From: Halomonas halodenitrificans DSM 735
Lineage (GTDB): Bacteria; Pseudomonadota; Gammaproteobacteria; Pseudomonadales; Halomonadaceae
Direction of reading: 5' to 3'
Assembly: GCF_000620045.1 (NCBI RefSeq)
Contig: NZ_JHVH01000001.1
Location: 1 to 64,000, forward strand
Length of the DNA: 64,000 nt
Shown here: piece by piece, positions 9,027 through 19,719 of the stretch
How positions within the stretch are numbered: the stretch's first letter is position 1
How the letters are laid out: each line of letters starts with the position of its first letter
Translations under genes and position numbers: made by a program
Notes under the pieces: generated by a model
Databases searched by the model: none
Told to the model about the DNA's origin: nothing
Seen by the model: only the letters and a program-made list of their open reading frames with translations

Positions 9027-10540
9027 GGCACCATCTCCGTCTGAGCCCCCAGTACCGCCCGAATATAGCCCTGCGGGTCGAGCAGCTGGGCGGCCGAGGC
9101 CTCGGCCAGGGCATAAATCGGCGCCGGATAGAGGCCGATAAACAGGGTACACAGCGCCAGACCTGCCACCGGGGCGGCCATCAGCCAGAGCTCGCGCTGG
9201 CGTACCTCGGGGTAGGGGTCGACATCGCCCTCCGGCGGCACCGACTTCCAGAACACCTCGGACCAGATCTTGATCATGGAGTAGAGCGTCAGCAGGCCCA
9301 CCAGCAGGGCGATGGCCGTGACCCCATAGGCCTCCGCCTCGATGCCCGCCCGGATCACGATAAACTTGGCCAGAAACCCCGACAGCGGCGGAATGCCGGC
9401 CAGCGACAGGGCGGGAATCAGGAACAGCACCGCCAGCCACGGATGGCTGCGATAGAAGCCGCCCAGCTGCTTGAGCTGATAGCTGCCACGCAGCCGGTGG
9501 ATGATGCCGCTGACCAGGAACAGGTTCGTCTTCACAATGATGTGATGCATGATGTAGAAGACTCCCCCAATGACCGCCAGCGGCGTAAACAGCGCCAGGC
9601 CGAGAATCATGTAGCCTATCTGACTGACGATATGAAACGACAGGATGCGGCGAAACTCGAACTGGGCCGCCGCGCCCAGCACCCCTGTCAGCATGGTCAG
9701 TCCCGCCCCCCACAGCAGGATCTCGTGGGTATAGCCCGGACTGTGGTGGAAGATCAGGGTAAAGACGCGGAACAGCGCATAGACCCCGACCTTGGTCAGC
9801 AGCCCTGCAAACAGCGCCGACACCGCGACCGGCGGGGTATGATAGGAGGCAGGCAGCCAGAAGAATAACGGAAAGGCTCCCGCCTTGATGCCAAATGCCA
9901 CCATAAACATCATCGCCAGGGCATCGACCATGCCCTGATCCTCGACCATAGCCAGGCGCCGGGCAATATCGGCCATATTCAGGGTGCCCACCATGCCGTA
10001 AAGCAGTCCCACGGCAATCAGGAAGATCACCGAGGAAAGCAGGTTAAGCGCCACATACTTGATCGCCCCCTCCATCTGCGCCTTCTCGCTGCCCAGTATC
10101 AGCAGCGCGAAGGAGGCCACCAGCATCACCTCGAACCAGACGTAGAGATTGAAGATATCACCGGTAAGGAAGGCGCCGGCCACCCCGGCCAACAGCAGAT
10201 GCATCAGCGGAAAGTAGCCATAGGCCTCATGCCCCCGACCGGTGGTGGCCAGGGAGTAGACCGCCACGGAAAAGCCGATGATGCCGGTGAGCACCACCAT
10301 GATGGCGCCGAGCAGATCGGCCACCAGGCTGATGCCGAAGGGCGCTGCCCAGCCGCCCATCTGCATCACCAGGATACCCTCGCGGTTCACCGAGGCGAGC
10401 AGCCATAGGGTGGTAATCAACAGCCCGGCGGTAGCGCCCACGGCGATCAGCCGCTGCATCAGGCGCGAACGCCAGAAGACCAGCGACACGGCTCCCGCCA
10501 TCAGCGGGATCAGGATGGGCAGCGCGATCTCCGGGCTCAC
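9023..10540 (-). CDS. mrpD: Mrp Na+/H+ antiporter subunit D (operon 1)
   Basis: This 505-residue membrane protein is homologous to complex I NuoL/M/N subunits and is a proposed ion-translocating subunit. The Proton_antipo_M core holds [18 protein letters not shown] (conserved Glu in TM5) and [18 protein letters not shown] (conserved Lys in TM7), then [18 protein letters not shown]. The start is a GTG at 10540 overlapping the mrpC stop (GTGA). About 14 membrane helices are expected for the family. Confidence 0.95.
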   Translation of the reverse strand: MSPEIALPILIPLMAGAVSLVFWRSRLMQRLIAVGATAGLLITTLWLLASVNREGILVMQMGGWAAPFGISLVADLLGAIMVVLTGIIGFSVAVYSLATTGRGHEAYGYFPLMHLLLAGVAGAFLTGDIFNLYVWFEVMLVASFALLILGSEKAQMEGAIKYVALNLLSSVIFLIAVGLLYGMVGTLNMADIARRLAMVEDQGMVDALAMMFMVAFGIKAGAFPLFFWLPASYHTPPVAVSALFAGLLTKVGVYALFRVFTLIFHHSPGYTHEILLWGAGLTMLTGVLGAAAQFEFRRILSFHIVSQIGYMILGLALFTPLAVIGGVFYIMHHIIVKTNLFLVSGIIHRLRGSYQLKQLGGFYRSHPWLAVLFLIPALSLAGIPPLSGFLAKFIVIRAGIEAEAYGVTAIALLVGLLTLYSMIKIWSEVFWKSVPPEGDVDPYPEVRQRELWLMAAPVAGLALCTLFIGLYPAPIYALAEASAAQLLDPQGYIRAVLGAQTEMVP

Positions 10541-10884
10541 GTATCGGTATCCTTCATCTTGTCCAGATCATCGGCACGCACGATCTCCCAGGCGCGCCGC
10601 ACCAGCACTACGGCGAACGACAGCACGCCGAAGGCAATAACGATGGCGGTCAATACCAGCGCCTGGGGTAGCGGGTCGGCCACCATGTTCGCGGGGGCAG
10701 AGAGCCCCTGGGGCACCAGCGGCGGCGCCCCGCGGAGCATGCCGGCGGTGGCGAAGATCAGCAGATTGGCGGCATTGGAGAGCAATATCAGCCCGACCAC
10801 CAGCTTGACGATGGAGCGACGCAGCATCATGTAGATGGCGGCGGCAAACAGGATGCCGATGGTCACGGCCATCAAGGGTTCCAT
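10537..10884 (-). CDS. mrpC: Mrp Na+/H+ antiporter subunit C (operon 1)
   Basis: This 115-residue NuoK-like subunit has three membrane helices. The signature [16 protein letters not shown] and [18 protein letters not shown] are clear. The start at 10884 is preceded by AAGGAG. It follows mrpB after a short gap of 15 bases and overlaps mrpD. Confidence 0.95.
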   Translation of the reverse strand: MEPLMAVTIGILFAAAIYMMLRRSIVKLVVGLILLSNAANLLIFATAGMLRGAPPLVPQGLSAPANMVADPLPQALVLTAIVIAFGVLSFAVVLVRRAWEIVRADDLDKMKDTDT

Positions 10885-10899
10885 GTAAGCTCCTTGGTA

Positions 10900-11325
10900 T
10901 CAGGCGTCATCGTCGGTCTCGACCAGGGCGACAATGGCGGTCAGCACCGAGCCCAGCACCACCAGATAGACGCCGATATCGAACACCAGCGGCGTGGAGG
11001 CCTCGACCTCGATGAGGGGGATGGTCCACCACTGGGCGGTAAGGAAGGGCTGTCCATGCCACCAGGCGGGCAGCGTCGAGGCCACCCCCAACAGGAGCCC
11101 CACGCCGATCAGGTCACGCGGCGAGACCTTGAGCATCGCCTCCAGGGCACGACGCCCATAGGCAAACAGATAGAGCGCAAAGGCCCCCGCCGCTACCAGG
11201 CCGGCAATAACCCCCCCACCCGGCTCGTCATGGCCGCGTAACAATAGAAACAGCGAAAACATCAGCTGCAGTGGCAGCAGCAGACGTGCCGCCACATTGA
11301 GGATCAGCGTGCCCGATCTAACCAT
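10900..11325 (-). CDS. mrpB: Mrp Na+/H+ antiporter subunit B (operon 1)
   Basis: This 141-residue MnhB-domain protein has four membrane segments. It includes FLLLRGHDEPGGGVIAGLVAA, the family signature, and the closing VFDIGVYLVVLGSVLTAI. It is a separate gene here, whereas in the neighbouring operon the same domain is fused to subunit A. The ATG at 11325 overlaps the mrpA stop region by eight bases. Confidence 0.95.
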   Translation of the reverse strand: MVRSGTLILNVAARLLLPLQLMFSLFLLLRGHDEPGGGVIAGLVAAGAFALYLFAYGRRALEAMLKVSPRDLIGVGLLLGVASTLPAWWHGQPFLTAQWWTIPLIEVEASTPLVFDIGVYLVVLGSVLTAIVALVETDDDA

Positions 11326-13648
11326 TGTCGCCTCTCCATATCCGCGAGGCGTTCCTGGCCTCATACTCTTCGGCGTGGAAGCGCAGCATGGCATAGACCC
11401 CAATGGCCGCCAGCGCCAGCACGAACATCTCGCCGAGGGTATCCAGGGCGCGGAAGTCCACCAGGATGACATTGACGATATTATGGCCGTGGCCCAGCGG
11501 CTGGCTGTTGGCCACCATATAGTCGGAGATGCGCGGCAGGCGATCGCCGGAGAGCACCGCCAGCATCAGCAGGGTGATCAGTCCGCCGGACAACCCCGCC
11601 ACGACCAGGTCGCGCAGCCGCTCGATCGGGGTGGAGAGGGTGGCGAAGCGCGGCAGCCGGAACAGCACCAGCACCAGCAGGATCACCGTCAGGGTCTCCA
11701 CCAGCAGCTGGGTAATGGCGAGGTCCGGCGCGCTAAACAGCACGAAGGTCAGGGCAATGGAGTAGCCCATCACCCCCACCGCCGCTACCGCCGCCAGCCG
11801 CGAACGCATCACGCAGGCGGCGACCGCCCCGGCCACCATCAGTCCCGCCACCAGCGCCTCGTGGAGATAGAGGTCCAGCGCAAAGGTGAGATTCGGCGTC
11901 TGCCGCATCAGCAGGGCGTGGCCTACCAGGCCCAGCAGCACCAGCAGGGTCATTACCAGATAGTTGCGGATATAGCCATTCTGCAGAAAGCGGGTCTGCC
12001 ACTCGGCGACACGCGTAAGCCCCCTCATCGAGGCCTCGTAGCCGGCCTCGGGCCCGCGGGCCATCAGCGGCTCGAGGCGCGCCAGCCACGAACGCAGGCG
12101 ATCCCAGCGGCGAAACACCAGTGCACCGAGCACCAGGCTAGCCAGCGACAGCACAAGCGGCAGATTGAGGCCATGCCATAGCGCCAGGTGCACTTCGGCC
12201 TGTGGCGCACCAATCCCCGCCACGGTGACGCCCACCAGCGAGTCGAGCAGTCCCGGCGCCAGCCCGAACAGCAGCGATAATGCGGCCAGCAGGGCGGGAC
12301 CGGCAAGCATCCCCCCCGGTGGCTCATGGGGCGTCCGGGGCGTCTCGCGCCACCCACCGAAGAAGGGGCGAATGGCGACGATGGCCGCCACCGCCAGGGT
12401 CAGAAAGGCGGCGAAGAAGGCCATCGGCAGGATCACCGCCCGATGGTGCTCTGCTGCGAGCAGCGACTCCAGCATCGACTCCTTGCCGATAAACCCCACC
12501 AGCGGCGGCAGGCCCGCCAGCGACAGTGCCGCCACCACCGTTACCAGGGCAGTGCGCGGCATCGCATGGCGCAGCCCCCCCATGGCGGTGACCTCCTTGG
12601 TGCCGGTCTCATGGTCGAGGATGCCGGCGACCATAAACAGCGCCCCCTTGTAGAGGGAGTGGCCGAGCAGAAAGACCACGAAGGCGGCGAGCGCCGTCTC
12701 GGTGCCAATACCCAGCAGCATCGTCAGGGTACCCAGCGCCATCACCGTGGAGTAGGCCAATAGCTTCTTGATATTGGTGTGCTGGATCGCCAGGAAGGCG
12801 CCGCTGGCCATGGTCAGCGCCCCCACCAGCGACAGCGTGACCACCCAGGCCTCGGTGCCCCCCAGGGCCGGGTGCAAGCGCGCCAGCAGGTAGATGCCCG
12901 CCTTGACCATGGTCGCCGAGTGCAGATAGGCCGAGACCGGCGTGGGAGCGGCCATGGCATTGGGCAACCAGAAATGGAAGGGGAACTGGGCCGACTTGGT
13001 AAAGGCACCCAGCAACACGCAGACCAGCAACGGCGCATAGAGTGCATGTGCCTTGAGCTGCTCGCCACGCTCGGTGAGCTCGGCCAGTGACCAGCTCTCC
13101 CCGGCCAGGGCCAGCATCACGAAGCCGGCGAGCAGCGCCAGCCCACCGCCCACGGTAACGAAGAGTCCCTGCTGAGCCGACTTGCGTGCCACCGGGTCAG
13201 TGTGATTGAAACCAATCAGCAGATAGGAGGTGATGCTGGTCAACTCCCAGAACACGAACAGGGCAACCAGGTTGTCGGCCAGCACCAGGCCGAGCATCGA
13301 CATCATGAAGGCGGTGATCACCACCAGAAAGCGCGGCAGATCACGATGGCCGTGGAGGTATTCTCCGGAGTAGATCAACACCAGGGTACCGATCACCGTG
13401 ATCAACATGGCGAACAACCAAGCCAGCCCATCGATCATAAAGGTGAGGGTGATATCGAGGCCCGGCACCCAGGCCCACTCCCGCCATAGCGTCCCGCCAC
13501 CGGCGATGGTCGGCCATTGAGCCATCAACCAGGCGGCAATAGCCGCCGGCAGCAGCGCCATCACACCTGCCGTTCGCGCACCGAACCAGCGATACAACAG
13601 CGGCGCCATAGCCGCCACACAGAACCCTCCCAGCACGGCGTATTGCAT
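11318..13648 (-). CDS. mrpA: Mrp Na+/H+ antiporter subunit A (operon 1)
   Basis: This 776-residue NuoL-like subunit is the largest of the complex. The central region contains LVALFVFWELTSITSYLLIG, KSAQFPFHFWLPNAMAAPTP and [19 protein letters not shown]. The C-terminal part (about 600-760) has the DUF4040/MbhE-like helices, with SAPDLAITQLLVETLTVILL and [19 protein letters not shown]. The start at 13648 follows GGGAGGG. It is the first gene of the seven-gene (group 1) operon reading left. The complex exports Na+ (and possibly K+ or Ca2+) in exchange for H+ and supports growth at high salt and pH. Confidence 0.95.
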   Translation of the reverse strand: MQYAVLGGFCVAAMAPLLYRWFGARTAGVMALLPAAIAAWLMAQWPTIAGGGTLWREWAWVPGLDITLTFMIDGLAWLFAMLITVIGTLVLIYSGEYLHGHRDLPRFLVVITAFMMSMLGLVLADNLVALFVFWELTSITSYLLIGFNHTDPVARKSAQQGLFVTVGGGLALLAGFVMLALAGESWSLAELTERGEQLKAHALYAPLLVCVLLGAFTKSAQFPFHFWLPNAMAAPTPVSAYLHSATMVKAGIYLLARLHPALGGTEAWVVTLSLVGALTMASGAFLAIQHTNIKKLLAYSTVMALGTLTMLLGIGTETALAAFVVFLLGHSLYKGALFMVAGILDHETGTKEVTAMGGLRHAMPRTALVTVVAALSLAGLPPLVGFIGKESMLESLLAAEHHRAVILPMAFFAAFLTLAVAAIVAIRPFFGGWRETPRTPHEPPGGMLAGPALLAALSLLFGLAPGLLDSLVGVTVAGIGAPQAEVHLALWHGLNLPLVLSLASLVLGALVFRRWDRLRSWLARLEPLMARGPEAGYEASMRGLTRVAEWQTRFLQNGYIRNYLVMTLLVLLGLVGHALLMRQTPNLTFALDLYLHEALVAGLMVAGAVAACVMRSRLAAVAAVGVMGYSIALTFVLFSAPDLAITQLLVETLTVILLVLVLFRLPRFATLSTPIERLRDLVVAGLSGGLITLLMLAVLSGDRLPRISDYMVANSQPLGHGHNIVNVILVDFRALDTLGEMFVLALAAIGVYAMLRFHAEEYEARNASRIWRGDNG

Positions 13649-13872
13649 CTGCCACCCTCCCGTCGGTCGACCGCACCACCTTATTCACACAGCGTGTTGA
13701 AACACAAGGCTGGCGCGCAATGGAGAACTTTACGTTAGGATAAACGGCATAACGTCGCGGTCGGGCCAGCGAGCCAGGGACGGGATGCGATCCGACGTCG
13801 CTTGCATCCTTCCTCCCAGCAGGCATCCTGCGTCCCTCCTTCTCACTTTATAATTCGCAGGATGAGCGATCG
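13649..13872. promoter_or_regulatory. Divergent intergenic region between the two Mrp operons
   Basis: These 224 bases must hold the promoters of both operons. For the right-hand operon a perfect TATAAT lies at 13849-13854, but a good -35 is missing at the usual distance, so an activator or another start is possible; the implied leader is only about 12 bases. For the left-hand operon the best minus-strand candidate is TTGTGT and TAAGGT 18 bases apart near 13681-13710. A dyad GGATGC...GCATCC flanks 15 bases near 13783-13809. No regulator gene is adjacent. Confidence 0.4.
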
Positions 13873-16704
13873 ATGACACTGATGTGGATAGCCCTGCTGC
13901 CGCTGATGGGCATGCTGGTGCCGATGGTCACCGCCGGCCGCGGACGGCTTATCTGTTCCGTGGCCACGGCCGTCCTCCCGGCCCTGGCCCTGCTGCTGAT
14001 GCTGGCCCAGTTGCCGACCCTCTCCGCCGGCGAGGCCCTGCGCACCTCCGCCGACTGGATCCCCAGCCTGGGGCTCGAGCTGGCCTTCCGCCTGGACGGC
14101 CTCTCGGCGCTCTTCAACCTGCTGATCCTGGGCATCGGCCTGCTGATCCTGCTCTATGCCCACTTCTATCTCTCGCCGGAGGAACCCTTCGGGCGTTTCT
14201 ATGCCTATCTGATCCTGTTCATGGCTTCCATGGTCGGCATCGTGATGGCCGACAACCTGATTCTGCTGTGGCTTTACTGGGAGCTGACCAGCCTCTCGTC
14301 CTTCCTGCTGATCGGCTTCTGGTCCCATCGCAGCGATGCTCGCAAGGGGGCACGCATGGCGCTGACCGTGACCGGTGCGGGCGGCCTGGCGCTTCTCGCC
14401 GGCCTGCTGCTGCTGGGCGACATGGTGGGCAGCTACGCCATGGACGACGTGCTGGCCGGCGGCGAGATGATACTCGCCGATCCGCGTTACCCGATCATGC
14501 TGACCCTCATATTGCTCGGGGCCTTCACCAAGTCGGCCCAGTTTCCCTTTCAGTTCTGGCTGCCCCACGCCATGGCGGCGCCCACGCCGGTCTCGGCCTA
14601 TCTGCACTCGGCCACCATGGTCAAGGCGGGCATCTTCCTGATGGCACGCCTGCACCCGGCCATCGCCGGCAGCGAGCTATGGTCGGCGATCGTCTCCCTG
14701 GTGGGCATGGCCACCATGCTCTACGGCGCCTGGTTTGCCCTGGTCAAGACCGACCTCAAGGGCATCCTGGCCTTCTCCACAGTCAGCCACCTGGGCCTGA
14801 TCACCGTGCTGCTGGGCATCGGCAGCCCCATGGCGGTGCTGGGCGCGCTGTTCCATATCCTCAACCACGCCACCTTCAAGGCGGCGCTGTTCATGAGCGC
14901 CGGGATCATCGACCACGAGACCGGCACCCGCGAGCTCGGCCGCCTGGGCGGCCTCAGGCGAGCCATGCCGGTGACGGCGTTGCTGACCAGCGTGGCGGGG
15001 GCCGCCATGGCCGGGGTGCCACTGCTCAACGGCTTCATCTCCAAGGAGATGTTCTTCACCGAGACCCTGGAGACGCCGGTGTTGGCCGGACTCAGCTGGA
15101 TGCTTCCGGTACTCGCCGCCCTGGGCGGCATCCTCTCGGTGGCCTATTCGCTGCGCCTGGTCCACGCGGTATTCTTCAAGCCCGCCAAGGCAGGCCCGCC
15201 CAAGTCGCCCCATGAGCCGCCCTGGCTGATGCGTGCACCGGTGGAACTGCTGGTGACGCTTTGCGTGCTCGTGGGCCTGGCACCCGTGCTGGCCGAAGGC
15301 CTGCTGGGCCTGGCCGTGGAAGCGGTGCTGGGCGAGCCCTTCGACTTTCACCTGGCCATCTGGCATGGCCTCAACCTGCCGCTGGCGATGAGCGCCCTGG
15401 CCCTTGTCGCCGGGGTCACGGCCTACTGGCGGCATGCCGACCTCCGCCACTTCCACCGCGGCTTCAGTCCGGTGGATGCCCGCCTCGTATTCGAGGCCGC
15501 CCTGCAGCGCCTGGGCAACGGGTCAGAGCGCAGCCTGAAGCGCTTCGACGGGGGTTCCCTTCAGCGCTACATGACCTGGCTGCTGTTCGCCACCCTGGTC
15601 ATGGGGGGGCTGGGACTCGCCCGCATCAGTGGCCTGACCGGTTCGCTGGGCAACCAGCCCGTCGACGGCGTCGTCCTGCTGGGCGCCGCCTTGCTGGTGT
15701 TCAGCGGCATCGCCACCGCGGTGACTCACCGCTTTCGCCTGATCTCTCTGATCATGCTCTCGGTGGTGGGTCTGGTCGTCTCGCTGACCTTCGCCCGCTT
15801 CTCGGCCCCGGACCTGGCACTGACCCAGCTCTCGGTCGAGGTGGTGACGATGATTCTGCTGATGCTGGCGCTGTTCTTCCTGCCCCAGAAGACCCCTACC
15901 GAGTCTTCCAACCGCCGCAACCTGCGCGATGTCGTGCTGGCCGGCAGCCTCGGCCTGGTGATCGCCAGCCTCAACTATGCGGTGCTGACCCGTGACAACA
16001 CTCCCATCTCGGGTTTCTTCATGGAGAACAGCGTACCGGGGGGTGGCGGTCATAACGTGGTCAACGTCATTCTGGTCGACTTCCGCGGCTTCGATACCCT
16101 GGGCGAGATCACCGTGCTGGCACTCGCCGGCCTGGCGATCTTCAAGCTGCTCAACCGCCTGCGGGTCTTCATGCCCCATAGCGACGGCGAGGGACGCGTC
16201 TGGTCGCCGGATCGCTATCCGGCAATCCTGACGTCCATTTCCATGGCTCTGCTGCCACTGGCCCTGCTGGTCTCCGCCTTTATATTCCTGCGCGGCCACA
16301 ACCAGCCCGGCGGCGGCTTTATCGCCGGCCTCGTCACCGCCGTGGCACTGATTCTGCTCTACATGGCTCGCGGCGTGGAGTGGAGCCAGCAGCGCCTCGA
16401 CTTCCCCTATCAACCGGTCGCGGTGGCCGGGGTCGGCATCGCCACCCTCACGGGCCTGGGCAGCTGGTTGTTCGGCCATCCTTTCCTGACCTCGGCCTTC
16501 GGCCACTTCCACCTGCCGCTGGTGGGCGATTTCGAGCTGGCCACCGCCATGCTGTTCGACCTCGGGGTCTATCTCGCCGTGGTCGGCGCCACCCTGATGA
16601 TCCTGGCCAACCTGGGCAAGGTCACCACCGTTCATCGCCCCAGCAAGGAGCCGAGCTCCGGGGCCGACGCTTCCCCCGAACGCCCTCGCAAGGAGACCAC
16701 CTGA
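13873..16704 (+). CDS. mrpA: Mrp Na+(K+)/H+ antiporter, fused subunits A and B (operon 2)
   Basis: This 943-residue protein carries the complete MrpA part (about residues 1-780) and, at the C-terminus (about 785-930), an MnhB domain with [20 protein letters not shown] and [18 protein letters not shown]. Core motifs include [40 protein letters not shown] and [19 protein letters not shown]. Such A/B fusions define the six-gene group 2 Mrp operons (PhaAB/ShaAB type), some of which are reported to exchange K+. The start at 13873 has AGGATGAG upstream. The TGA shares one base with the next ATG. Confidence 0.95.
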   Translation: MTLMWIALLPLMGMLVPMVTAGRGRLICSVATAVLPALALLLMLAQLPTLSAGEALRTSADWIPSLGLELAFRLDGLSALFNLLILGIGLLILLYAHFYLSPEEPFGRFYAYLILFMASMVGIVMADNLILLWLYWELTSLSSFLLIGFWSHRSDARKGARMALTVTGAGGLALLAGLLLLGDMVGSYAMDDVLAGGEMILADPRYPIMLTLILLGAFTKSAQFPFQFWLPHAMAAPTPVSAYLHSATMVKAGIFLMARLHPAIAGSELWSAIVSLVGMATMLYGAWFALVKTDLKGILAFSTVSHLGLITVLLGIGSPMAVLGALFHILNHATFKAALFMSAGIIDHETGTRELGRLGGLRRAMPVTALLTSVAGAAMAGVPLLNGFISKEMFFTETLETPVLAGLSWMLPVLAALGGILSVAYSLRLVHAVFFKPAKAGPPKSPHEPPWLMRAPVELLVTLCVLVGLAPVLAEGLLGLAVEAVLGEPFDFHLAIWHGLNLPLAMSALALVAGVTAYWRHADLRHFHRGFSPVDARLVFEAALQRLGNGSERSLKRFDGGSLQRYMTWLLFATLVMGGLGLARISGLTGSLGNQPVDGVVLLGAALLVFSGIATAVTHRFRLISLIMLSVVGLVVSLTFARFSAPDLALTQLSVEVVTMILLMLALFFLPQKTPTESSNRRNLRDVVLAGSLGLVIASLNYAVLTRDNTPISGFFMENSVPGGGGHNVVNVILVDFRGFDTLGEITVLALAGLAIFKLLNRLRVFMPHSDGEGRVWSPDRYPAILTSISMALLPLALLVSAFIFLRGHNQPGGGFIAGLVTAVALILLYMARGVEWSQQRLDFPYQPVAVAGVGIATLTGLGSWLFGHPFLTSAFGHFHLPLVGDFELATAMLFDLGVYLAVVGATLMILANLGKVTTVHRPSKEPSSGADASPERPRKETT

Positions 16705-17048
16705 TGGAAAGCCTCTACGCCATCACCACCGGCGTTCTGACTGCCTGTGGGCTCTACCTGATCCTGCGTTCACGAACCTTCCCCGTCGTGGTGGGCCTGA
16801 CCCTGCTCTCCTATGCGGTGAACCTCTTCCTGTTCTCCATGGGAGGGCTGACCACCGACGGCGCGGCCCTGGTCAACGGCGCCAGAGACTATGCAGACCC
16901 CCTGCCCCAGGCGCTGGTGCTGACCGCCATCGTCATCGGCTTCGCCATGACCGCCTTCGTGGTGATCCTGGCAATGCGCGCGCGCAGCGAGGCGGGCAAC
17001 GATCACGTCGACGGCCGCAAGCATGAAGCCGGGGAGGGTCGCCGATGA
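16704..17048 (+). CDS. mrpC: Mrp antiporter subunit C (operon 2)
   Basis: This 114-residue NuoK-like subunit includes VVVGLTLLSYAVNLFLFSMG and [20 protein letters not shown]. The charged tail EAGNDHVDGRKHEAGEGRR is specific to this copy. Its ATG overlaps the upstream stop (TGATG) and its stop overlaps the mrpD start by four bases, so the operon is tightly coupled. Confidence 0.94.
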   Translation: MESLYAITTGVLTACGLYLILRSRTFPVVVGLTLLSYAVNLFLFSMGGLTTDGAALVNGARDYADPLPQALVLTAIVIGFAMTAFVVILAMRARSEAGNDHVDGRKHEAGEGRR

Positions 17049-18553
17049 ATGCTCATCTGATCGTTCTGCCGGTGGTGCTGCCACTGGTGGCGGGCATCCT
17101 GCTGCTGTTTCAGCGTCAGGGCAGTGTCCGCCTGAAACGCCTGATCGGCGTCGCTACCACCCTCGCCCTCCTGCTGGTGGGCATCGGCCTGGTGGCACGC
17201 GCCGCCGGCGGCGAGGTGATCTACTACGCCCTGGGTGACTGGCAACCACCCTTCGGCATCGTGCTGGTGCTCGACCGGCTCTCGGCGCTGATGGTGCTGC
17301 TCACCGCACTCCTGGCGCTGGGCGCCGTGGTGTTCGCCTGTGCCGGCGACGATGAACGGGGCAGCAACTTTCATGGCCTCTTCCAGTGGCAGCTGATGGG
17401 GATCAACGGTGCCTTCCTGACCGGCGACCTGTTCAACTTGTTCGTGTTCTTCGAGGTCCTGCTGCTTGCCTCCTATGCGCTGCTGCTGCACGGCGGCGGC
17501 AAGGACCGGATCATGTCCGGGGTTCACTATGTGGCGCTCAACCTGGCGGGGTCATCGCTGTTCCTGATCAGCGTCGGCATTCTCTATGGCGCCACCGGTA
17601 CCCTCAACATGGCCGACATGGCCGTACGGCTGGCCGACCTGCCCGCCGAACGCGAGGGGCTGGTGGTGGCCGGCGCCCTGATGCTGCTGGTGGTATTCGG
17701 CCTCAAGGCCGCCATCCTGCCGCTCTATTTCTGGCTGCCCAGGGCCTATGCCGCGGCACCGGCGCCGGTAGCCGCGTTGTTTGCCATCATGACCAAGATA
17801 GGAATCTACGCCATCCTGCGGGTCTACTCGTTGATATTCGGCGACGGCGCCGGCCCCCTGGCCGACCTCGAACAAGGCTGGGTATGGTGGCTGTCGCTGG
17901 GCACGCTCGTGGCCGCCGCGACAGGCGTGCTGGCCGCCCGCGACCTGCGCCTGCTGGTGGCCTATCTGGTACTGGTCTCGGTGGGCACCCTGCTGGCGGG
18001 GATCGGCATCGGCACCCCTGCGGCGGTCTCCGCCCTGCTCTACTATCTGATTCATACCACCCTGATTACCGGCGGGCTCTTCCTGCTCGCCGAGATGATC
18101 GGGGCCCAGCGTGGCAAGGCCGGTACCCGCCTGGTCAAGGGGCGTCCACTGCGCCAGGGGGGCTGGCTGGCCGTGATGTTCTTCGTTGGCGCCATCGCCG
18201 TGGCCGGCATGCCACCGCTGTCGGGCGCCATCGGCAAGGCCCTGTTGATGGCCACCGCCGAGGGCGGGCAGCGCGCCTGGCTATGGCCGCTTCTGCTGCT
18301 CAGCGGCCTGGCGGCCATCATTGCGCTGTCACGGGCGGGCTCGACCCTGTTCTGGCGCAGCACCGGCGAGGCGGATGGCCAGCGCCTGCCCTATCGCCAA
18401 TGGTTCGGCGTCGCCTGGCTGATCGGGGCGGCACCGCTGCTGGTGGCCCTGGCCGGCCCGCTGGTCGAGTACACCGATGCCACCGCCGAGCAGCTGGCCC
18501 ACCCCGGCGTCATGACCCGGGCCCTGCTGAACAACGAGGGAGATGTCCCATGA
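17045..18553 (+). CDS. mrpD: Mrp antiporter subunit D (operon 2)
   Basis: This 502-residue NuoN/M-like translocation subunit has the TM5 glutamate in FVFFEVLLLASYALLLHG and the TM7 lysine in FGLKAAILPLYFWLPRAYAA, followed by APVAALFAIMTKIGIYAILR. It differs clearly from the operon 1 copy in these motifs (FFE against WFE), so the two operons are ancient paralogues and not a recent duplication. ATGA overlaps occur at both ends. Confidence 0.95.
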   Translation: MNAHLIVLPVVLPLVAGILLLFQRQGSVRLKRLIGVATTLALLLVGIGLVARAAGGEVIYYALGDWQPPFGIVLVLDRLSALMVLLTALLALGAVVFACAGDDERGSNFHGLFQWQLMGINGAFLTGDLFNLFVFFEVLLLASYALLLHGGGKDRIMSGVHYVALNLAGSSLFLISVGILYGATGTLNMADMAVRLADLPAEREGLVVAGALMLLVVFGLKAAILPLYFWLPRAYAAAPAPVAALFAIMTKIGIYAILRVYSLIFGDGAGPLADLEQGWVWWLSLGTLVAAATGVLAARDLRLLVAYLVLVSVGTLLAGIGIGTPAAVSALLYYLIHTTLITGGLFLLAEMIGAQRGKAGTRLVKGRPLRQGGWLAVMFFVGAIAVAGMPPLSGAIGKALLMATAEGGQRAWLWPLLLLSGLAAIIALSRAGSTLFWRSTGEADGQRLPYRQWFGVAWLIGAAPLLVALAGPLVEYTDATAEQLAHPGVMTRALLNNEGDVP

Positions 18554-19044
18554 TTCAGCCGCGTTCCTGGCTGCCCACCCCCCTGCTGTCGATCCTGCTG
18601 CTGATCGTCTGGCTACTGATGGTACGCAGCCTCGCCTTCGGCCATTTCCTGCTGGGCGGTGCCCTGGCGGTGGCAATCCCCCTGGCGACCCACCGCTTCT
18701 GGGATGCCCAGCCGCATATACAGAAACCCGGGCTGCTGCTGCGCTTCACGCTGCGCCTGCTCGGCGACATCGTGATCGCCAACCTGCATGTTGCCTGGTT
18801 GATCATCAACCCCTGGCGGCGCATGCGCCCGCACTTCATCGAGTACCCACTGATGCTGGAGGACCGCTTCACCATCACCCTGCTGGCCAACACCATCAGC
18901 CTGACCCCGGGTACGGTGTCGACCAATCTGCGCCTGGATGGCAGATCGCTGCTGATTCACGCCCTCGACGTGGAGGATGATGACGCCCTGGTCACAACCA
19001 TTCGAGAGCGTTACGAGCGGCCGCTGAAGGAGATTTATGAATGA
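18550..19044 (+). CDS. mrpE: Mrp antiporter subunit E (operon 2)
   Basis: This 164-residue MNHE protein has LLANTISLTPGTVSTNLRLD near residues 115-135 and NLHVAWLIINPWRRMRPHF before it. It has two N-terminal helices. The ATG at 18550 lies inside the end of mrpD. The long upstream open frame shadows mrpD and is not coding. Confidence 0.93.
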   Translation: MIQPRSWLPTPLLSILLLIVWLLMVRSLAFGHFLLGGALAVAIPLATHRFWDAQPHIQKPGLLLRFTLRLLGDIVIANLHVAWLIINPWRRMRPHFIEYPLMLEDRFTITLLANTISLTPGTVSTNLRLDGRSLLIHALDVEDDDALVTTIRERYERPLKEIYE

Positions 19045-19310
19045 TTGAGGTTGCACTCTGGATCAGCCTGGCCCTGGTCGTGGCGGCCATGGCACTCAAC
19101 GTCTATCGACTGACCATCGGCCCGGACATGCCCGACCGCCTGCTGGCGCTGGATACCATGTATATCAACTCCATCGCCCTGATCGTGCTGCTGGGGCTGT
19201 GGCTCGATACCAAGACCTACTTCGAGTCGGCGCTGTTGATCGCCATGCTCGGCTTCATCAGTACCGTGGCGGTGTGCAAGTACCTGCTGCGCGGCGACAT
19301 CATCGAATAG
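19041..19310 (+). CDS. mrpF: Mrp antiporter subunit F (operon 2)
   Basis: This 89-residue, three-helix MnhF subunit has the motif RLTIGPDMPDRLLALDTMYINS and the acidic residue of the last helix in YFESALLIAMLGFISTVAV. Its start overlaps the mrpE stop by four bases. Confidence 0.93.
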   Translation: MIEVALWISLALVVAAMALNVYRLTIGPDMPDRLLALDTMYINSIALIVLLGLWLDTKTYFESALLIAMLGFISTVAVCKYLLRGDIIE

Positions 19311-19318
19311 GAGGCGCC

Positions 19319-19711
19319 ATGACACTGCATGTCATTCTCGAGGGGGTCATCTCCCTGCTGCTGGTCGCCGGCGGGGCCTTCGTGTTTATCGGTTCCCTGG
19401 GCATGGCCCACCTGCGCGACTTCTACATGCGCCTGCACGGCCCCACCAAGGCCACGACCCTGGGGATCGGCTGCATGCTGGTCGCCTCGATGCTCTATTT
19501 CTGGGGCACCGAGGGCAAGCCCGATATTCAGGAAATGCTGATTACCCTGTTCCTGTTTATCACCGCGCCGGTGAGTGCCCACCTGCTGGCCAAGACGGCC
19601 CTCCACCTGCGCATAAAATACGTGGAAAAGACCGCCGGCCGACCGATCGAGCTGCGTCCCGAAGAGCTCGGCGAGAAGCCGGTACCCCACCCCGACCGCG
19701 CCCACGACTGA
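19319..19711 (+). CDS. mrpG: Mrp antiporter subunit G (operon 2)
   Basis: This 130-residue PhaG/MnhG subunit, with GMAHLRDFYMRLHGPTKATTLG as the signature, is the last gene of the six-gene operon. The start at 19319 follows GGAGG of the sequence between F and G. The tail is charged (RPIELRPEELGEKPVPHPD). A palindromic hairpin follows its stop directly. Confidence 0.93.
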   Translation: MTLHVILEGVISLLLVAGGAFVFIGSLGMAHLRDFYMRLHGPTKATTLGIGCMLVASMLYFWGTEGKPDIQEMLITLFLFITAPVSAHLLAKTALHLRIKYVEKTAGRPIELRPEELGEKPVPHPDRAHD

Positions 19712-19719
19712 CTCGTCGC

